A stretch of DNA of 64,000 nucleotides from Ahaetulla prasina (taxonomy: Eukaryota > Chordata > Lepidosauria > Squamata > Colubridae). The notes below the pieces were generated by a model. That model saw only the letters and a list, made by a program, of their open reading frames with translations, had not been told where the DNA came from and did no database searches. A program made the translations under genes and the position numbers. Positions 19,883 through 31,575 of the stretch are shown in pieces. Each line of letters starts with the position of its first letter. Position 1 is the first letter of the stretch. The DNA is taken from contig NC_080541.1 of assembly GCF_028640845.1 (NCBI RefSeq), positions 9,266,435 to 9,330,434 on the forward strand, in the 5' to 3' direction.

Positions 19883-19981
19883 AAAAACACAACTCTTTAT
19901 ATTTTATTTCTCTAGCAAGAAAAACATTTTTTATCTTATAAGAAACATCTACTTTTACGGAAGGTTTGAAACTGTTTGTAA

Positions 19982-20581
19982 CAGTGGTGAAATTCAAAAT
20001 TTTTCCCTACCGGTTCTGTGGGCATGGCTTGGTGGGTGTGGCTTGGTGGTCATGTGACTGGGTGGGCATGGCTTGGTGGTCATGTGACCAGGAAAACCAA
20101 CTATCACACTTTACACAAAATAACACAAGAGCTACACCACTGACTCCCACATAATGCAAAAGCAGCTGGACTTTACACAAAATGGCCCCTGCAACAAGCA
20201 GGAACCTCACAGAGTCGCAGAGAGCTCAAAAACCAACTATCACACTTTACACAAAAATACAGGTTTGGGTAATAGGTAGTAAAAAAAAATGTTTTAAAAA
20301 GTTTAAAAAAAGGTTCCGACGTCGCACAGCTGATTGTCACAGCTGATCTTGGGAACTTTTTTTTGAAAAAAATTAAAACATTTTTTACTACCTATTTGCC
20401 GGAATCGGTAATAAAATAATGGTTAAAAAAACAGTTCCAACAATCAGCTGTGCCGCGCGATCCTCAGAACTTTTTTTTTTTACTTTTTAAAACATTTTTT
20501 TACTACCGGTTCAGGCAAAACAGTAGCATTTTCACTACCTGTTTAGGTGAACTGCCCCGAACTGGTAGCATTTCACCCCTA
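19982..20581. mobile_element. hAT-type non-autonomous element, 600 bp
   Basis: Begins CAGTGGTGAAATTCAA and ends GCATTTCACCCCTA. Flanks GTTTGTAA (19974-19981) and GTTTTTAA (20582-20589) match 7/8. The interior has duplicated cttggtggtcatgtgac and actatcacactttacac strings and no transposase. Confidence 0.8.
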
Positions 20582-20748
20582 GTTTTTAAGCTTCTATCTA
20601 GTTTTGGGAAACAAAACTTTGTTATGCTTTATTTCTCCAGCAAAAATAATAACAATACAGTTTTGTATTCATAAAAGGTATCCATGATTAAAGAAAAGCT
20701 AAAATATTGCATTTACAGAGGCTTTGAAATTGTGTTTGTACACTTTTA

Positions 20749-22237
20749 TCAGATCTCAGGAGCTTCAACTTCCCTGAAGACTCTTTGAAAAATGACCTTG
20801 ATGTTCTCCCTGGAATGAACTCATTTCTTTCTCCCAACCAGGAAATAAATTACTGGCTTAATGCTGCTGTTTAGGGAAGCGCTCAGATAAAAATAAAACG
20901 GAAATGGAGAATTGCTCAAGATATAATTCATGTCAAGAAAATGAGCAATAAACATATAGATATATAATGGAAGGTTAAGAATAAGGAAACAGAGAAGAGT
21001 AATTAAGATCATCACTAAAAGTCTTCCCCGTTTGATCTGTTTGGATTTAAAACCTGTTTTGATGACTAGGATCACCGTAGCGATTGTGGTCAGTGGAAGA
21101 CAAAGTACAGCAATCACAACTAAATAGAAATTCCAGATGACACCATATCTAAATGAATATTGCCCAACGTGCAAACTCCCACCCAGGAGAAAATCCAGAG
21201 GTAAGCACAGCAAGCAGAGGACAAATATTTTGGCCAGGGACAGCAATGGCATTCTGGGGATAAGACAGACACGCACCGGTCAATGCTGATGGCTGTCAGA
21301 AGGAACAGACCATTAATATGCATTGTGTTGTGTCTTCCTCGCTTTCCCTGCAGCCCGGTCCCTCTTATCTCCTGCCGAACGCTGAGGAATGTCCTGGCAT
21401 GCCTCCAGGCCCCAGCCCTGGCACCATGCCCAGACAGGCCGAGCAAGACGAAGGGCCTGACGTGCCTCCAGCCCCCAGCCCTGGCTCCATGCCCAGGCAA
21501 ACGGAGCAACTAGACCCCCCCCCCAAAGCATGTGAGCCTGAGGAATGTGAATTGCCAACAGCTGGAGCCTGGAGAGATCCTCGCTTCAGGAGAATTGATA
21601 GGTGGCGTCAGCAAAAGGAAGGGAGGGGCAGGCCTGGATAAGTGCTGAGTCATGGAGCCACACTCCATGGCCTATATAAAGGATCTGCTTTCTGGCATTC
21701 TCCGAGTCAGGCAAAGTCTACCTTGGATTGCTGAAGTCACTTCCTGGTCTCCTGCCTGCCTTGAGAACTTTGCTAGGACTTTGGCAGAGCTGCAGAGGCA
21801 CGCCTGATTCGGACTTCCCCGACCCGGCCGTCACTGGAGGAGTGGGACACGGCACATTGTGCTGAAGATAGCAAAGAAGATGATTGATGGAATTCCTGAT
21901 GGCATAAAATACGCCAAACAATGCAAGCACAATATAGCCATACAGAGCAGGAATCTGAAGTCGGCAATAGCTAAATTCAGAATCAACACAGTGAAAGGGT
22001 TTCTCTTAATCTGAAAGCCGAGTAGCAGATGACAATTCCATTCTCAAGAAGTCCAGTGCAGCGGATGATTAATATGACCGAGGATATATGGTTAACATAG
22101 ACAGATGTAGTTTGGTACCCATCGAAACAATTGCTCCTATCATAGTCAAAATAGTCTTCATTCATGTTTGCCGGGCTGAAGTTCATAGAGAGATTTTTCA
22201 TAATGCTCCATTTTCTCTTCCTTTAGAATTGAAGTTC
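20749..22237 (-). pseudogene. Mas-related GPCR-like pseudogene split by a solo LTR
   Basis: Same exon structure as receptor genes 1-3, with acceptor AG at 22238-22239. The N-terminus is recognisable (NFSPANMN, near 22190-22160), TM3 has GLFLLTAISIDRC, TM7 reads KPVIYFLVG instead of NPVIY. Lesions: loss of one base in the TM1 region (22016-22018) that shifts the frame after VI; the 529-bp LTR at 21326-21854 within the TM2-TM3 coding region; a seven-base loss in TM4 (near 21190); and a TGA at 20819-20821 where gene 3 has an Arg codon (CGA). The remaining tail would have ended at 20749. It was once a full receptor and is now dead. Its upstream exon-1 block still exists (24790-27950). Confidence 0.92.
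21326..21854 (+). mobile_element. Solo LTR, family A (copy 2), in receptor pseudogene
   Basis: TGTTGTGTCTTCCTCG to GGGACACGGCA, flanked by CATTG at 21321-21325 and 21855-21859. Promoter-like tatataaagg near 21673. An internal open stretch rich in Pro, Ser and Glu (APSPGTMPRQ) is shared with other copies. It inserted in the antisense direction to the receptor gene. Confidence 0.92.
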
Positions 22238-22617
22238 CTATTAGCAGAAAAGAACACTAAGTGAATTCATAATTCCTAAAAAATTGTCATGGCTTTATAA
22301 TTACAATATATATATATATATATATTAGTGGCCAAAATTGTGGAAACCTTTTGGGAAAAGTGTATTTTTGAGGTTTGGTGGCTAATAACACCACTTTTCT
22401 TTTCTTTTCTTTTCTTTTTTTGGAGTTTCAAGATAATCCTATTCCATTGTTGGAATGGCCTGGGAATAGCTCAGACCTTAACGCAATTGAAACTCTAGGG
22501 AGCAGACTAAAGAAACTTGTTAGTTGGAAGCGACCCAGCAATAAAACCCACCTAAAGCACACTGGGAATATAAAAGCTGACCAAATCAGCAGAGTAAATA
22601 AATCCATTTAGAATAGA
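22238..22617 (+). mobile_element. Tc1/mariner remnant (22326-22610) after receptor leader
   Basis: After an (AT)n run (22305-22326) the sequence starts agtggccaaaattgtggaaa, a Tc1-type terminal repeat, and soon jumps to a transposase C-terminal piece: WPGNSSDLNAIET and SRLKKLVS (22450-22530). This matches the conserved third-catalytic-residue block (PDLNPIENLW type) with the Glu retained. An internal deletion and a CTTTT run join the two parts. Non-autonomous and dead. Confidence 0.75.
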
Positions 22618-23290
22618 ATTTGAATAGAATAGAATAGAATAGAATAGAATAGAATAGAATAGAATAGAATAGAATAGAATAGAATAGAATAGAATTTTTA
22701 TTGGCCAAGTGTGATTAGACACACAAGGAATTTGTCTTGGTGCATACGCTCTCAGTGTACATAAAAGAAAAGATACCTTCATCAAGGTACAACACTTAAT
22801 GATGGTCATAGGGTACAAATTTAACATTTAATGATACAACACTTAACGATAGTCATAGGCTACAAATAAGCAATCAGGAAACAATCAACATCAATATAAA
22901 TCATAAGGATTGCCAGCAACAAAGTTACAGTCATAGAGTCATAAGTGGAAGGAGATGGGTGATGGGAACGATGAGAAGATTAATAGTGCAGATTTAGTAA
23001 ATAGTTTGACAGTGTTGAGGGAATTATTTGTTTAGCAGAGTGATGGCATTTGGGGAAAAACTGTTCTTGTGCCTAGTTGTTCTGGCGTGCAGTGCTCTAT
23101 AGAGTCGTTTTGAGGGTAGGAATTGAAACAGTTTATGTCCAGGATGTGAGGGATCTGTAAATATTTTCATGGCCCTTTTCTTGATTCGTGCAGCATACAG
23201 GTCCTCAATGGAAGGCAGGTTGGTAGCAATTATTTTTTCTGCAGTTCTAATGATCCTCTGAAGTCTTTGTCTGTCTTGTTGGGTTGCATA
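22618..23290 (-). mobile_element. CR1/L3-like LINE 3' end with (AATAG)n
   Basis: Pentamer tract at 22621-22694, inverted 3' UTR, and inverted C-terminal coding block to about 23290 (ttgatgattcgtgcagc-type sequence near 23185). Confidence 0.88.
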
Positions 23291-23805
23291 GACATTAGAT
23301 GGATTGACATTTGCTTTTAAGTGAAGTTCCTCCTGCCTAAATCTGTGAAGTTTCCTATCTATCTCTTTCTTTGTGGGTCATAAAAAGAGATACCTCTGAT
23401 TATCTACAAAACATTTGTCATCCAGGTACAGAGACAGTTCAAACCTCAGGAAATAGTGCTTGACTTTAATTGTTTATTTCTAAACAATTGGTGTGTTTAA
23501 ATTATGCCACAACCACTGAATCCATTTTCAATGTCAGATTTCAATTTCTCAGAATTATCAACTTTGATCGCTTACATTCTCACTTGTCTCTTGATGTCAA
23601 GTCCATGAGGTAATCATAATTTCCTTCAGCAGATGTATAAAAATGCAACTACCCCAATACTAAAGAATGAGGCCTCTCCATACCTCATTACCAGCTACTC
23701 CAAATCTCCCAGTTATTTAATAACCCAAATGCGATAAATAAATAGAAGCAAACAACCCAAGAAAATTATATATGGTATTAGTGTAGCTCTACATGTATGT
23801 TTTTA
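23291..23805. repeat. Duplicated unit spacer (pairs with 38780-39400)
   Basis: ttcctcctgcctaaatctgt and tttctttgtgggtcataaaa recur near 38850-38905, and cataatttccttcagcagat recurs near 39165. No open frame. This is host sequence duplicated with the receptor units. Confidence 0.7.
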
Positions 23806-24495
23806 TTATAGTGAATAGAAGGGCCAGGGGAGACATGAGAGGAGTCTTCCAATATTTGAGGGGCTGCCACAGAGAGAAGGGGGTCAAGCTATTCTCCAAA
23901 GCACCTGAAGGCCATAATGGATGGCCATAATGGATTCCATAATGGATTCCATAATGGATGGAAACTGATCAAGGAGAGATTCAATCTGGAAATAAGAAGA
24001 AATTTTCTGACAGTGAGAACAATTAACCAGTGGCACAGAAGTTGCCTTTGGAAGTTGTGGGAGCTTCATCATTGGAGGCTTTCAAGAAGAGATTGGATTG
24101 CCATTTTTCAGAAACGGTGTAGGGTCTCCTGCTTGGGTGGGTTGCATTGGGCATGGCTGGTCTAATGAAGAGAAGGACCATGGGAGACATGATAGCAGTG
24201 GTCCAATCTTTGAGGGGCTGCCACAGAGAGAAGGGGGTTAAGCTATTTTCCAAAGCACCTGAAGGCCACACAAGGAACAATGGATGGAAATTGATCAAGG
24301 AGAGATTCAACCTGGAGATAAGGAGAAACTGAGAGCAATCAACCAATGGAACAGAAGTTGCCTTTGGAAGTTGTGGGAGCTTCATCACTGGAGAGTTTCA
24401 ATAAAAGATTGGACAGCCATTTGTCAGAAATGGTGTAGGGTCTCCTGCTTGGGCAGGATGACCTACAAGGTCCCTTCCAACTCTGTTAATCTGTT
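23806..24495 (+). mobile_element. Two consecutive CR1 3' fragments
   Basis: Coding remnants GHTRNNGWKLIKERFNLEIR and INQWNRSCLWKLW, with two ends at cggtgtagggtctcctgctt (24114 and 24432). The first copy carries a tatggattcca-type trimer duplication near 23920-23955 (aatggattccat repeated). Both copies are broken. Confidence 0.8.
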
Positions 24496-24789
24496 AATTT
24501 GTTATACGGGTAGTATCAAATGGTTTGCAAATATATATATAAGCTGTTGCTACAAGGAGCAGCTATGTGGTGGATGGTAGTTTGTATAAATTGTGTACCA
24601 TCCTACCTTGTTCATATTCTCTTCTGAGGTTTGTTATTTTTTCCCCTCAAAATTGTATCTATGGTAGAGTTGTGCGAAAGTTCCTTTGGTCTACATATAA
24701 AGGAGAAAGTTCTAAAAATGCACTTTCTCCTTCGGAAGAAGCTGGCATATTTGCTGAGTTCCAGTTATTCAAAGAAAAATAATGGTAGC
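24496..24789. other. Duplicated receptor-unit spacer
   Basis: gtagtttgtataaattgtgt and the following segment pair with 39420-39440 and 40685-40870, where an LINE is inserted. No gene is seen. Confidence 0.55.
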
Positions 24790-25335
24790 TCTGTTGTGGT
24801 TCCACAGTAAGCTGAAAAGAAAGAAAAAATAAATTCTCAAACCAGCTGATGCTCAATTATCAGAGAGATCCAACCCCAAACCAGAAATTGTGCAAAGCAC
24901 ATTTAACCGCTTAAATTTTAACTTATTAAATTTATTGAGTGTATCTCTTTCCTCTCTTTCTTTGGTAGGGAGAAGGAGGTGCAGGGACCAAGAAATGTAA
25001 AGTTTTGAGATTCTTCAGCCCTGCATGTAAGGCGTGTGTTTAAAAATCCCAGAATCTTCGTACACTATCACGAAGGGTGGGTGGGGGACTTTATCAAGGA
25101 AATGAAGTGCAAAGTAGTTGAAAAATAACATTGGGCAAGCTAACAAGAGAAATGTTAGAGCATCTCTCATCTTTATATCATGACCATTAAAACTGTGGAT
25201 TGCAGATATTTGTACTGTTCTGTTTTGATGGCTAGCATAACGTTGGGAAATTAGTCCAGAAAAACTCAATTGAGATTTAAATAACTATCAGCATATAGGA
25301 TCACGTACTTCGGTTTTAATTTACATGAAAGCTGG

Positions 25336-26213
25336 GACATGATCACTGAAGTATACCAAAAAAGCCAACACAGTTCTGGGCTGCATAAACAGACGGATAG
25401 AATCAAGAACACGTGAAGTGTTAATACCACTTTATAATGCCTTGGTAAGGCCACACTTGGAATATTGCATTCAGTTTTGGTTGCCACGATGTAAAAAAGA
25501 TGTTGAGACTGTAGAAAGAGTCCAGAGAAGAGCAACAAAGAGGATTAGGGGACTGGAGGCTAAAACATATGAAGAACAGTTGCAGGCACTCAATATGTCT
25601 ACTTTAATGAAAAGAAGGACTAGGGAAGACATGATAGCAGTGTTCCAATATCTCAGGGGCTGCCACAAAGAAGAGGGAGTCAAGCTCTTCTCCAAAGCAC
25701 CTGAGGGCAGGACAAGAAGCAATGGGTGGAAACTAATCAAGGAGAGAAGCAACTTAGAACTAAGGATAAATTTCCTGGCAGTGAGAACAATTAACCAGTA
25801 GAACAACTTGCCTCCAGAAGTTGTGAAAGCTCCAACACTGGAAGTTTTAAAGAAGATGTTGGATAACCATTGGTTTATGGTATAGGGTCTCCTGCTTGAG
25901 CAGGGGGTTGGACTAGAAGGCTGCCACAAAGAAGAGGGAGTCAAACTATTCTCCAAAGCACCTGAGGGTAGAACAAGAAGCAATGGGTGGAAACTAATCA
26001 AGGAGAGAAGCAACCTAGAACAAAGGACAGATTTCCTGACAGTTAGAACAATGAATCAGTGGAACGACTTGCCTGCAGAAGTTGTGAATGCTCCAACACT
26101 GGAAATTTTTAAGAAAATGTTGGATAATCGTTTGTCTGAAATGGTGTAGGGTTTCCTGCCTGGGCAGGGGGTTGACTAGAAGACTTCCAAGGTCCCTTCC
26201 AACTCTGTTATTA

Positions 26214-26215
<2 letters not shown>
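25336..26215 (+). mobile_element. Two CR1 3' fragments in tandem
   Basis: 25418-25801 encodes [49 protein letters not shown] and the INQ end, then gggttggactagaag near 25900. A second copy starts abruptly at 25919 (ggctgccacaaagaag) and ends at ccttccaactctgtta (26200). Confidence 0.85.

Positions 26216-26307
<92 letters not shown>
26205..26307. repeat. Compound microsatellite (ATT)n(AGT)n
   Basis: About 60 bases of TTA/ATT followed by about 38 bases of AGT, directly after the CR1 terminus. Confidence 0.95.
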
Positions 26308-26308
<1 letters not shown>

Positions 26309-26319
26309 TAGTAAAGGAT

Positions 26320-26838
26320 AGAGAAAGCTCGAACAGCATTCTCCAAAATGAAAAAGGTCTTTTGCAGTCACGACATAAGCCTAAAACTGAAAATCAGGCT
26401 TATCAGATGTTACATCTTTTCTATCCTGCTCTACGGAGTAGAAAGCTGGTCTCTGACAGAAAACCCACTTGAAAAAACTAGAAGCATTTGAAATGTGGAT
26501 TTACAGGCAGCTGTTACTTATAAAATGGGTTAACAAAATCACCAATGAGGAAATGATAAGCCGCCTGGGAAAGCAAAGGGGAATCATCAAAGCCATTAAA
26601 AAGCAAAAGTTAAAATATTTTGGACATGTGATGCGACACCCAGAAAAATACAGCATCCTTCACTTAATCCTCCAAGGAAAGATTGAAGGCAAACGAGGTC
26701 CAGGCAAAAGAACATCATGGCTTAAAAATCTAAGGGACTGGTTTGGACAAAACTCAGCAGCACGTTTTCATGTGGCTGTTGAGAAAAATACGATTGTCAA
26801 CATGATCGCCAGCATCTGATGACAGATATGGCACAACA
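26320..26838 (+). mobile_element. RTE-clade LINE ORF C-terminal fragment
   Basis: 26469-26819 encodes EAFEMWIYRQLL, WVNKITNEEMI, KLKYFGHVMRHPEKY and QGKIEGKRGPGKRTSWLKN. This is the characteristic post-RT segment of RTE-type elements (BovB has the related YFGHLMRR/GKIEGRRRRG form). It is 5'-truncated and ends in a simple acaacaacaagaag tail. Confidence 0.75.
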
Positions 26839-27189
26839 ACAAGAAGAGGCGACGCCCAGGGGAAGGGCCTTCTCTGTGGGGGCTCCCACCCTCTGGAACG
26901 AACTCCCCCCAGGACTCCGTCAACTTCCGGACCTCCGAACCTTCCGTCGCGAGCTCAAGACGCATTTATTCATCTGTGCAGGACTGGCTTAGATTTTAAA
27001 TTCATAGATTTTAAATTTATAGGGGTTTTAAATTTGGTTTTAAGATTTATATTTATATTTTTAATATTTGGCATTAGAATAAGTTTTTTAATAGTTATTT
27101 TAATTGTATACAAATGTTTTATGTGCCTGTGAACCGCCCTGAGTCCTTCGGGAGATAGGGCGGTATATAAATTTGAATAATAAATAAAT
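26839..27189 (+). mobile_element. L2-type LINE 3' end
   Basis: The coding tail corresponds to GRAFSVGAPTLWNELPPG-type sequence (frame broken), then an AT-rich 3' UTR and the hairpin ccgccctgagtccttcggga with (AAAT)n at 27178-27200. Confidence 0.8.
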
Positions 27190-27309
27190 AAATAAATAAA
27201 GAAGATCAGCATATAAATGTCACAAAAACATTTTGATGTTGAAATCTGAAACATAAATTGTTAAATAGATGAATATTATTGCATTTGTCTAGGATCTACC
27301 AAATATCTT

Positions 27310-27420
27310 ACCTCAGTTGGTCCAAGGTCTTCAGATTTGGTGAGAAGAAGATTACTAGGTCATATAATTGGCTGTTGAAGTGACCAACAATGGCCAAATC
27401 AGAACAAGTTGTAGAAAAAA
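27310..27420 (-). other. Predicted splice donor of the pseudogene unit's exon 1
   Basis: Minus strand CTGAG|GTAAGATATTT with GT at 27311-27310. Positionally homologous to 11148, 41437 and 58401. Confidence 0.55.
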
Positions 27421-27954
27421 ATAAAATAGGTTTTAAGCCCTGCTCAGATTAATTGTAGCTCAATAGATGAAGGAAAGCAATTTCCAAGCACAATACGATT
27501 TTCTTATAATGTCCAAAATTTGACGTACATCAAAAAGAACCTGTTGGATGTGCTGCTGGATAATTCACAGGGTTAAATGTCAGAGTGGCACGCAATCATA
27601 AGCAGATCTTTTGCAGAAAATATTCTTTTTGTTCTGGAATGAGGAAAGCAGTTCTTGTTAAAAGTGTCACACAATTAGATATTTTGTCTAATCATTGTGA
27701 ACATTTAACGATAAGAAGATTTGGTTCCTGTTTTGTAGGATTATTGTCAGTCATCAAAGGAGGAGGCTGCCCACAAACCTAATCAAATCTGTGGTAAAGA
27801 AAAATTATTATTATTTATTTCAGCTGGAGATTGGTTTCCTCATCTGAGAATTTTTATCATGAACCTCATCTGAGAATTTTTATCATGAACCTCATCTGAG
27901 AATTTTTATCATGAACCTCTGCTCCTAAAGCTTTGATCTTCCGGTTAAAAATTG

Positions 27955-29210
27955 AGAAAGACTTTTGATTGCTCAATATTGGAAGAAAGAAGAATTACCT
28001 ACAATTGAAGAATGGACACTCAAAGTATCAAATCTGGCAGAAATGGCAAAAATTTCTGCTTATTTGAAAGACTATACACAAGAAAAATATATTTTAGAAT
28101 GGAAAATGTGGATTGATTATATTCAAAATAAGTATCAGATAAAAAAATATTGAATAGCATATGAGTAAATTTAGGAAATATTTTGTATTAGATATATTTT
28201 TGAAGGAGAGGGGAATTGAGAGTGTGATTATGTGTGGAGTGACTAGAGATTATAATTTAAGATTTATTTTGGATTATGATTGTTAGTTTTGATACCCTGC
28301 ATTTTGTTCTGGGAAGTCGGGGTGGGGGGTAAGGGAGGGAATTGGGGGGGTTGAGGGTACAGGGTGGAGTGATGGTTAATGTACAGGGATTATTGAAGAT
28401 TTATAAATATAATTAATGTAGGGTCGGGTCTGCCCAGCTACCATTTTAGAATGGTGGGGAGGGAGAAAAGAGGAGAGAGTAGGAGGTAGGAAAGAGGAGA
28501 AGAGGGGTAGAAGAGGAAGGAAGAGGGGTAGAAGAGGGAGAAGGAAGGTATAGGGTGGAGGGAGGAGAGGATGTAGATAAGAGAAGGGGAGGAAGGTCTG
28601 GAAAGTAGAAGAAGGTAGAAGAGGGAAGAGAGTTAAAAGGAGGGGGTGGTGACTGGGCAAGCCCGACTAATAGAATAGAATAGAATAGAATAGAATAGAA
28701 TTTTATTGGCCAAGTGGGATTGGACACACAAGGAATTTGTCTTGGTGCATATGCTCTCAGTGTACATAAAAGAAAAGATACGTTCATCAAGGTACAACAT
28801 TTACAACACAATTGATGATCAATATATCAATATAAATCATAAGGATTGCCAGCAACAAGTTATAGTCATACAGTCATAAGTGGAAAGAGATTGGTGATGG
28901 GAACTATGAAATGATTAATAGTAGTGCAGATTCAGTAAATAGTCTGACAGTGTTGAGGGAATTTTTGTTTAGCAGAGTGATGGCCTTCGGGAAAAAACTG
29001 TTCTTGTGTCTAGTTGTTCTGGTGTGCAGTGCTCTATAGCGTCGTTTTGAGGGTAGGAGTTGAAACAGTTTATGTCCAGGATGCGAGGGATCTGCAAATA
29101 TTTTCACGGCCCTCTTCTTGATTCGTGCAGCAATTGTATATGACTGTACATTGGATGAGTTGTTGGATATGAAAGTAAAAATAAAACTTTTTTATAAAAA
29201 AAAAATAGTG
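27955..29210 (+). mobile_element. L1 LINE 3' end, interrupted by a CR1/L3 insertion
   Basis: 27965-28153 encodes the last part of L1 ORF2 (QYWKKEELPTIEEW, AYLKDYTQEKY, KMWIDYIQNKYQ). The 3' UTR includes a G-rich/purine tract (28300-28650). L1 resumes at 29132 (aattgtatatgactgtacat) and ends in an A-run near 29207. An inverted, uninterrupted copy is at 62331-63060. Confidence 0.88.
28672..29131 (-). mobile_element. CR1/L3-like LINE 3' end inserted in the L1 tail
   Basis: (AATAG)n, inverted 3' UTR and inverted C-terminal block, ending gattcgtgcagc. AAT occurs on both sides (28669-28671 and 29132-29134). The uninterrupted L1 at 62331 supplies the empty site. Confidence 0.9.
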
Positions 29211-29719
29211 GAAAATGAGTTCAAACCAGAAAAAGTCAAAGTTTGAAATTTTATTAGATTATCAAGGTATCAATATGGAACATTTTAAGATGAAATGCCA
29301 GATAAGAGAAATAGACAACTACTAAAAATAGTCTATTATATTTCCACGTCTCTGGATCACATTAAACCTTCCAAAATTATTTCATATCTGAAAGGGCTGG
29401 ACCGAGCTGCTCAAAGTTGGTGAGTAGAAGATTATTGTGTCACAATATTGAAGTGAAACTGAAGTGACCAAGGATAGCAGGACCCGCAGGAAAAAATGGG
29501 TGTGCATATCACACACTCTGGTATTATGCCTCACCTTCATAGAGGCAATGCCTCTCATGCGCCCTCTCAAACTTCCTCACCCCTCCCCAACTTCCCACAT
29601 GCACTCCCTCTCTCCTTCCCCCACTACACAGCAACCACTTATCAGCCTGCAGGACTGGGAGTTACAACTTCCTGCCAGCTTCCTCGCTAACCTGGCTGAA
29701 TTTTTTTTTTTTTTTTTGG
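29211..29719. repeat. Second-type exon-1 block copy and unassigned spacer
   Basis: 29211-29480 (cattaaaccttccaaaatta, gtagaagattattgtgtcac) pairs with 42030-42260. It is distantly similar to the donor region of the exon-1 blocks but lacks an intact GT donor. 29480-29719 is unassigned and contains a T-run at 29699-29719. Confidence 0.6.
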
Positions 29720-30750
29720 TCACAACATTATATACAAGCACATACAATGAAAGGAAACAATAGGACAGGAACGGTAGGCACTTTTGTGCACTTATGCACG
29801 CCCCTTATAGTCCTCTTAGGAATGGGGTGAGGTCAACAGTAGACAGTTTTTGGTTAAAGCTTTGGGGATTTTGAGAAGAGACCACAGAGTCAGGTAGTGT
29901 GTTCCAAGTGTTAATAACTCTGTTACAGAAGTCATATTTTCTGCAATCAAGATTGAAGCGGTTAACATTAAGTTTGAATCTATTGTTTGCTCTTGTATTA
30001 TTGCGATTGAAGCTGAAGTAGTCTTTAACAGGAAGGACATTGCAATAGATGATTCTGTGTGTTAAACACAGGTCTTGTCGGAGTCGGCGGAGTTCTAAGT
30101 TTTGTAGTCCCAGGATTTCAAGTCTGGTGGTATAAAGTATTTTGTTGTTTACAGAGGAGTGGAGAACTCTTCTTGTAAAATATTTCTGGACTCATTCAAT
30201 TGTATTAATGTCAGAGATGTGGTATGGGTTCCAGATAGGTGAGCTGTATTCAAGGATAGGTCTAGCAAATGTTTTATATGCTCTGGTTAGTAGTGGAAAA
30301 GAAGCTACGCAAGATTAGGTTTACAACTCTTAGAGCCTTTTTTCTATGTAGTTGCAGTGGGCTTTGGCACTTAGATCATTTGATATGAAAACTCCTAGGT
30401 CTTTAACAGGGTGGGGGTCATCTGTAAGGTAATGTCCATCAAGCTTGTACTTAGTGTTTGGGTTCTTTTTACCAATATGTAAGACTGAGCATTTGCTGGT
30501 TGAGATTTGGAGTTGCCAAGTTTTAGACCAATCGGATACAAAGTCAAGGTCTTTTAGAAGGGTAGTAGTATTGTTGGTGGTGTTAAATAGTTTGACATCA
30601 TCAGCAAAGAGAACACAATAACTTGAGATATGGTCACAGAGATCATTTATGTATAGTATGAAGAGCGTTGATCCAAGAACGCTGCCTTGAGGAATGCTAT
30701 TTTTTCCATTGTTTCCATTGAGGAACATCAAATTGTCTTGACTAAACATG
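29720..30750 (-). mobile_element. Jockey/CR1-superfamily LINE fragment including RT
   Basis: The minus-strand open segment 30330-30749 shows the RT core: PQGSVLGSTLFILYINDL, then VLFADDVKLF (catalytic ADD box) and VSDWSKTWQLQIS. The downstream C-terminal block (29816-30300) is frame-broken. The 3' end at 29720-29770 (ggacaggaacggtaggcac) matches the plus copies at 13590 and 58040. Confidence 0.88.
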
Positions 30751-31039
30751 GGATTCAGTTAATGATAGCAACTGGAACGAAACAAATTGCCATTGCTAAG
30801 GGATGTCATTATGCTTTATGACTGCATTGCTTAGTGATGGAAATTCTTGTCCAAATTATTATTCTAAGTCAAAGATGATCTGTATCGTATTTGTTTAGGC
30901 AAGCTACATATTGTAAATAGTATAAGTTGTTGGCTTTCAGTTTTGCAGTGCTCTTCTCTGCTTGGTATATTATTATTGGACATACACCAATATTGATTTC
31001 CATTGATAGATGTGACAAGGGCAGTGACAGCAAATAATA
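30751..31039. other. Unassigned spacer
   Basis: Includes a fragment (tgcattgcttagtgatggaa) of a type common in squamate DNA-transposon debris, and (AAT)n near 31037. No gene. Confidence 0.4.
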
Positions 31040-31575
31040 ATAATAATAACAACAGAGTTGGAAGGGACATTGGAGGCCTTCTAGTCCAACCCCCTGCCCA
31101 GGCAGGAAACCCAACACCATCTCAGACAGATGGTTATCCAACATTTTCTTAAAAATTTCCAGTGTTGGAGCATTCACAACTTCTGCAGGCAAGTCGTTCT
31201 ATTATTAATTGTTCTAACTGTCAGGAAATTTCTCCTTAGCTCTAAGTTGCTTCTCTCCTTGATTAGTTTTCACCCATTGCTTCTTGTTCTGCCTTCAGGT
31301 GCTTTGGAGAACAGCCTGACTCCTTCTTCTTTGTGGCAACCCCTGAGATATTGGAACACTGCTATCTCTGCATGTCTCCCCTAGTCCTTCTTTTTATTAA
31401 ACTAGACATGCACAATTCCTGCAACGGTTCTTCATATATTTTAGCCTCCAGTCCCCTCATCATCTTTGTTGCTCTTCTCTGCACTCTTTCGAGAGTCTCA
31501 GCATCTTTTTTATATCACGGCAACCAAAACTGAATGCAGTATTCCAAGTGTGGCCTTACCAAGGCATTATAAATA
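31040..31575 (-). mobile_element. CR1 LINE 3' fragment, inverted
   Basis: Inverted CR1 terminus gttggaagggacattggagg and ctagtccaaccccctgcc, then the inverted coding region to ccaaggcattataaa at 31560-31573. Confidence 0.88.

Larger units (their letters stand above)
24790..27950 (-). repeat. Exon-1 block of the receptor pseudogene unit, split by LINEs
   Basis: 24790-25330 and 27190-27950 together match 40870-42000. The match is broken by CR1, RTE and L2 pieces (25336-27189). Landmarks: gaaatgttagagcatctctc, accaaatatcttacctcag, ataagcagatcttttgcag. Confidence 0.7.

Noticed and set aside
28376..28811. Proline/serine-rich frames at 28376-28811 and 62373-62694
   Set aside because: Reverse translations of the purine-rich L1 3' UTR tract.
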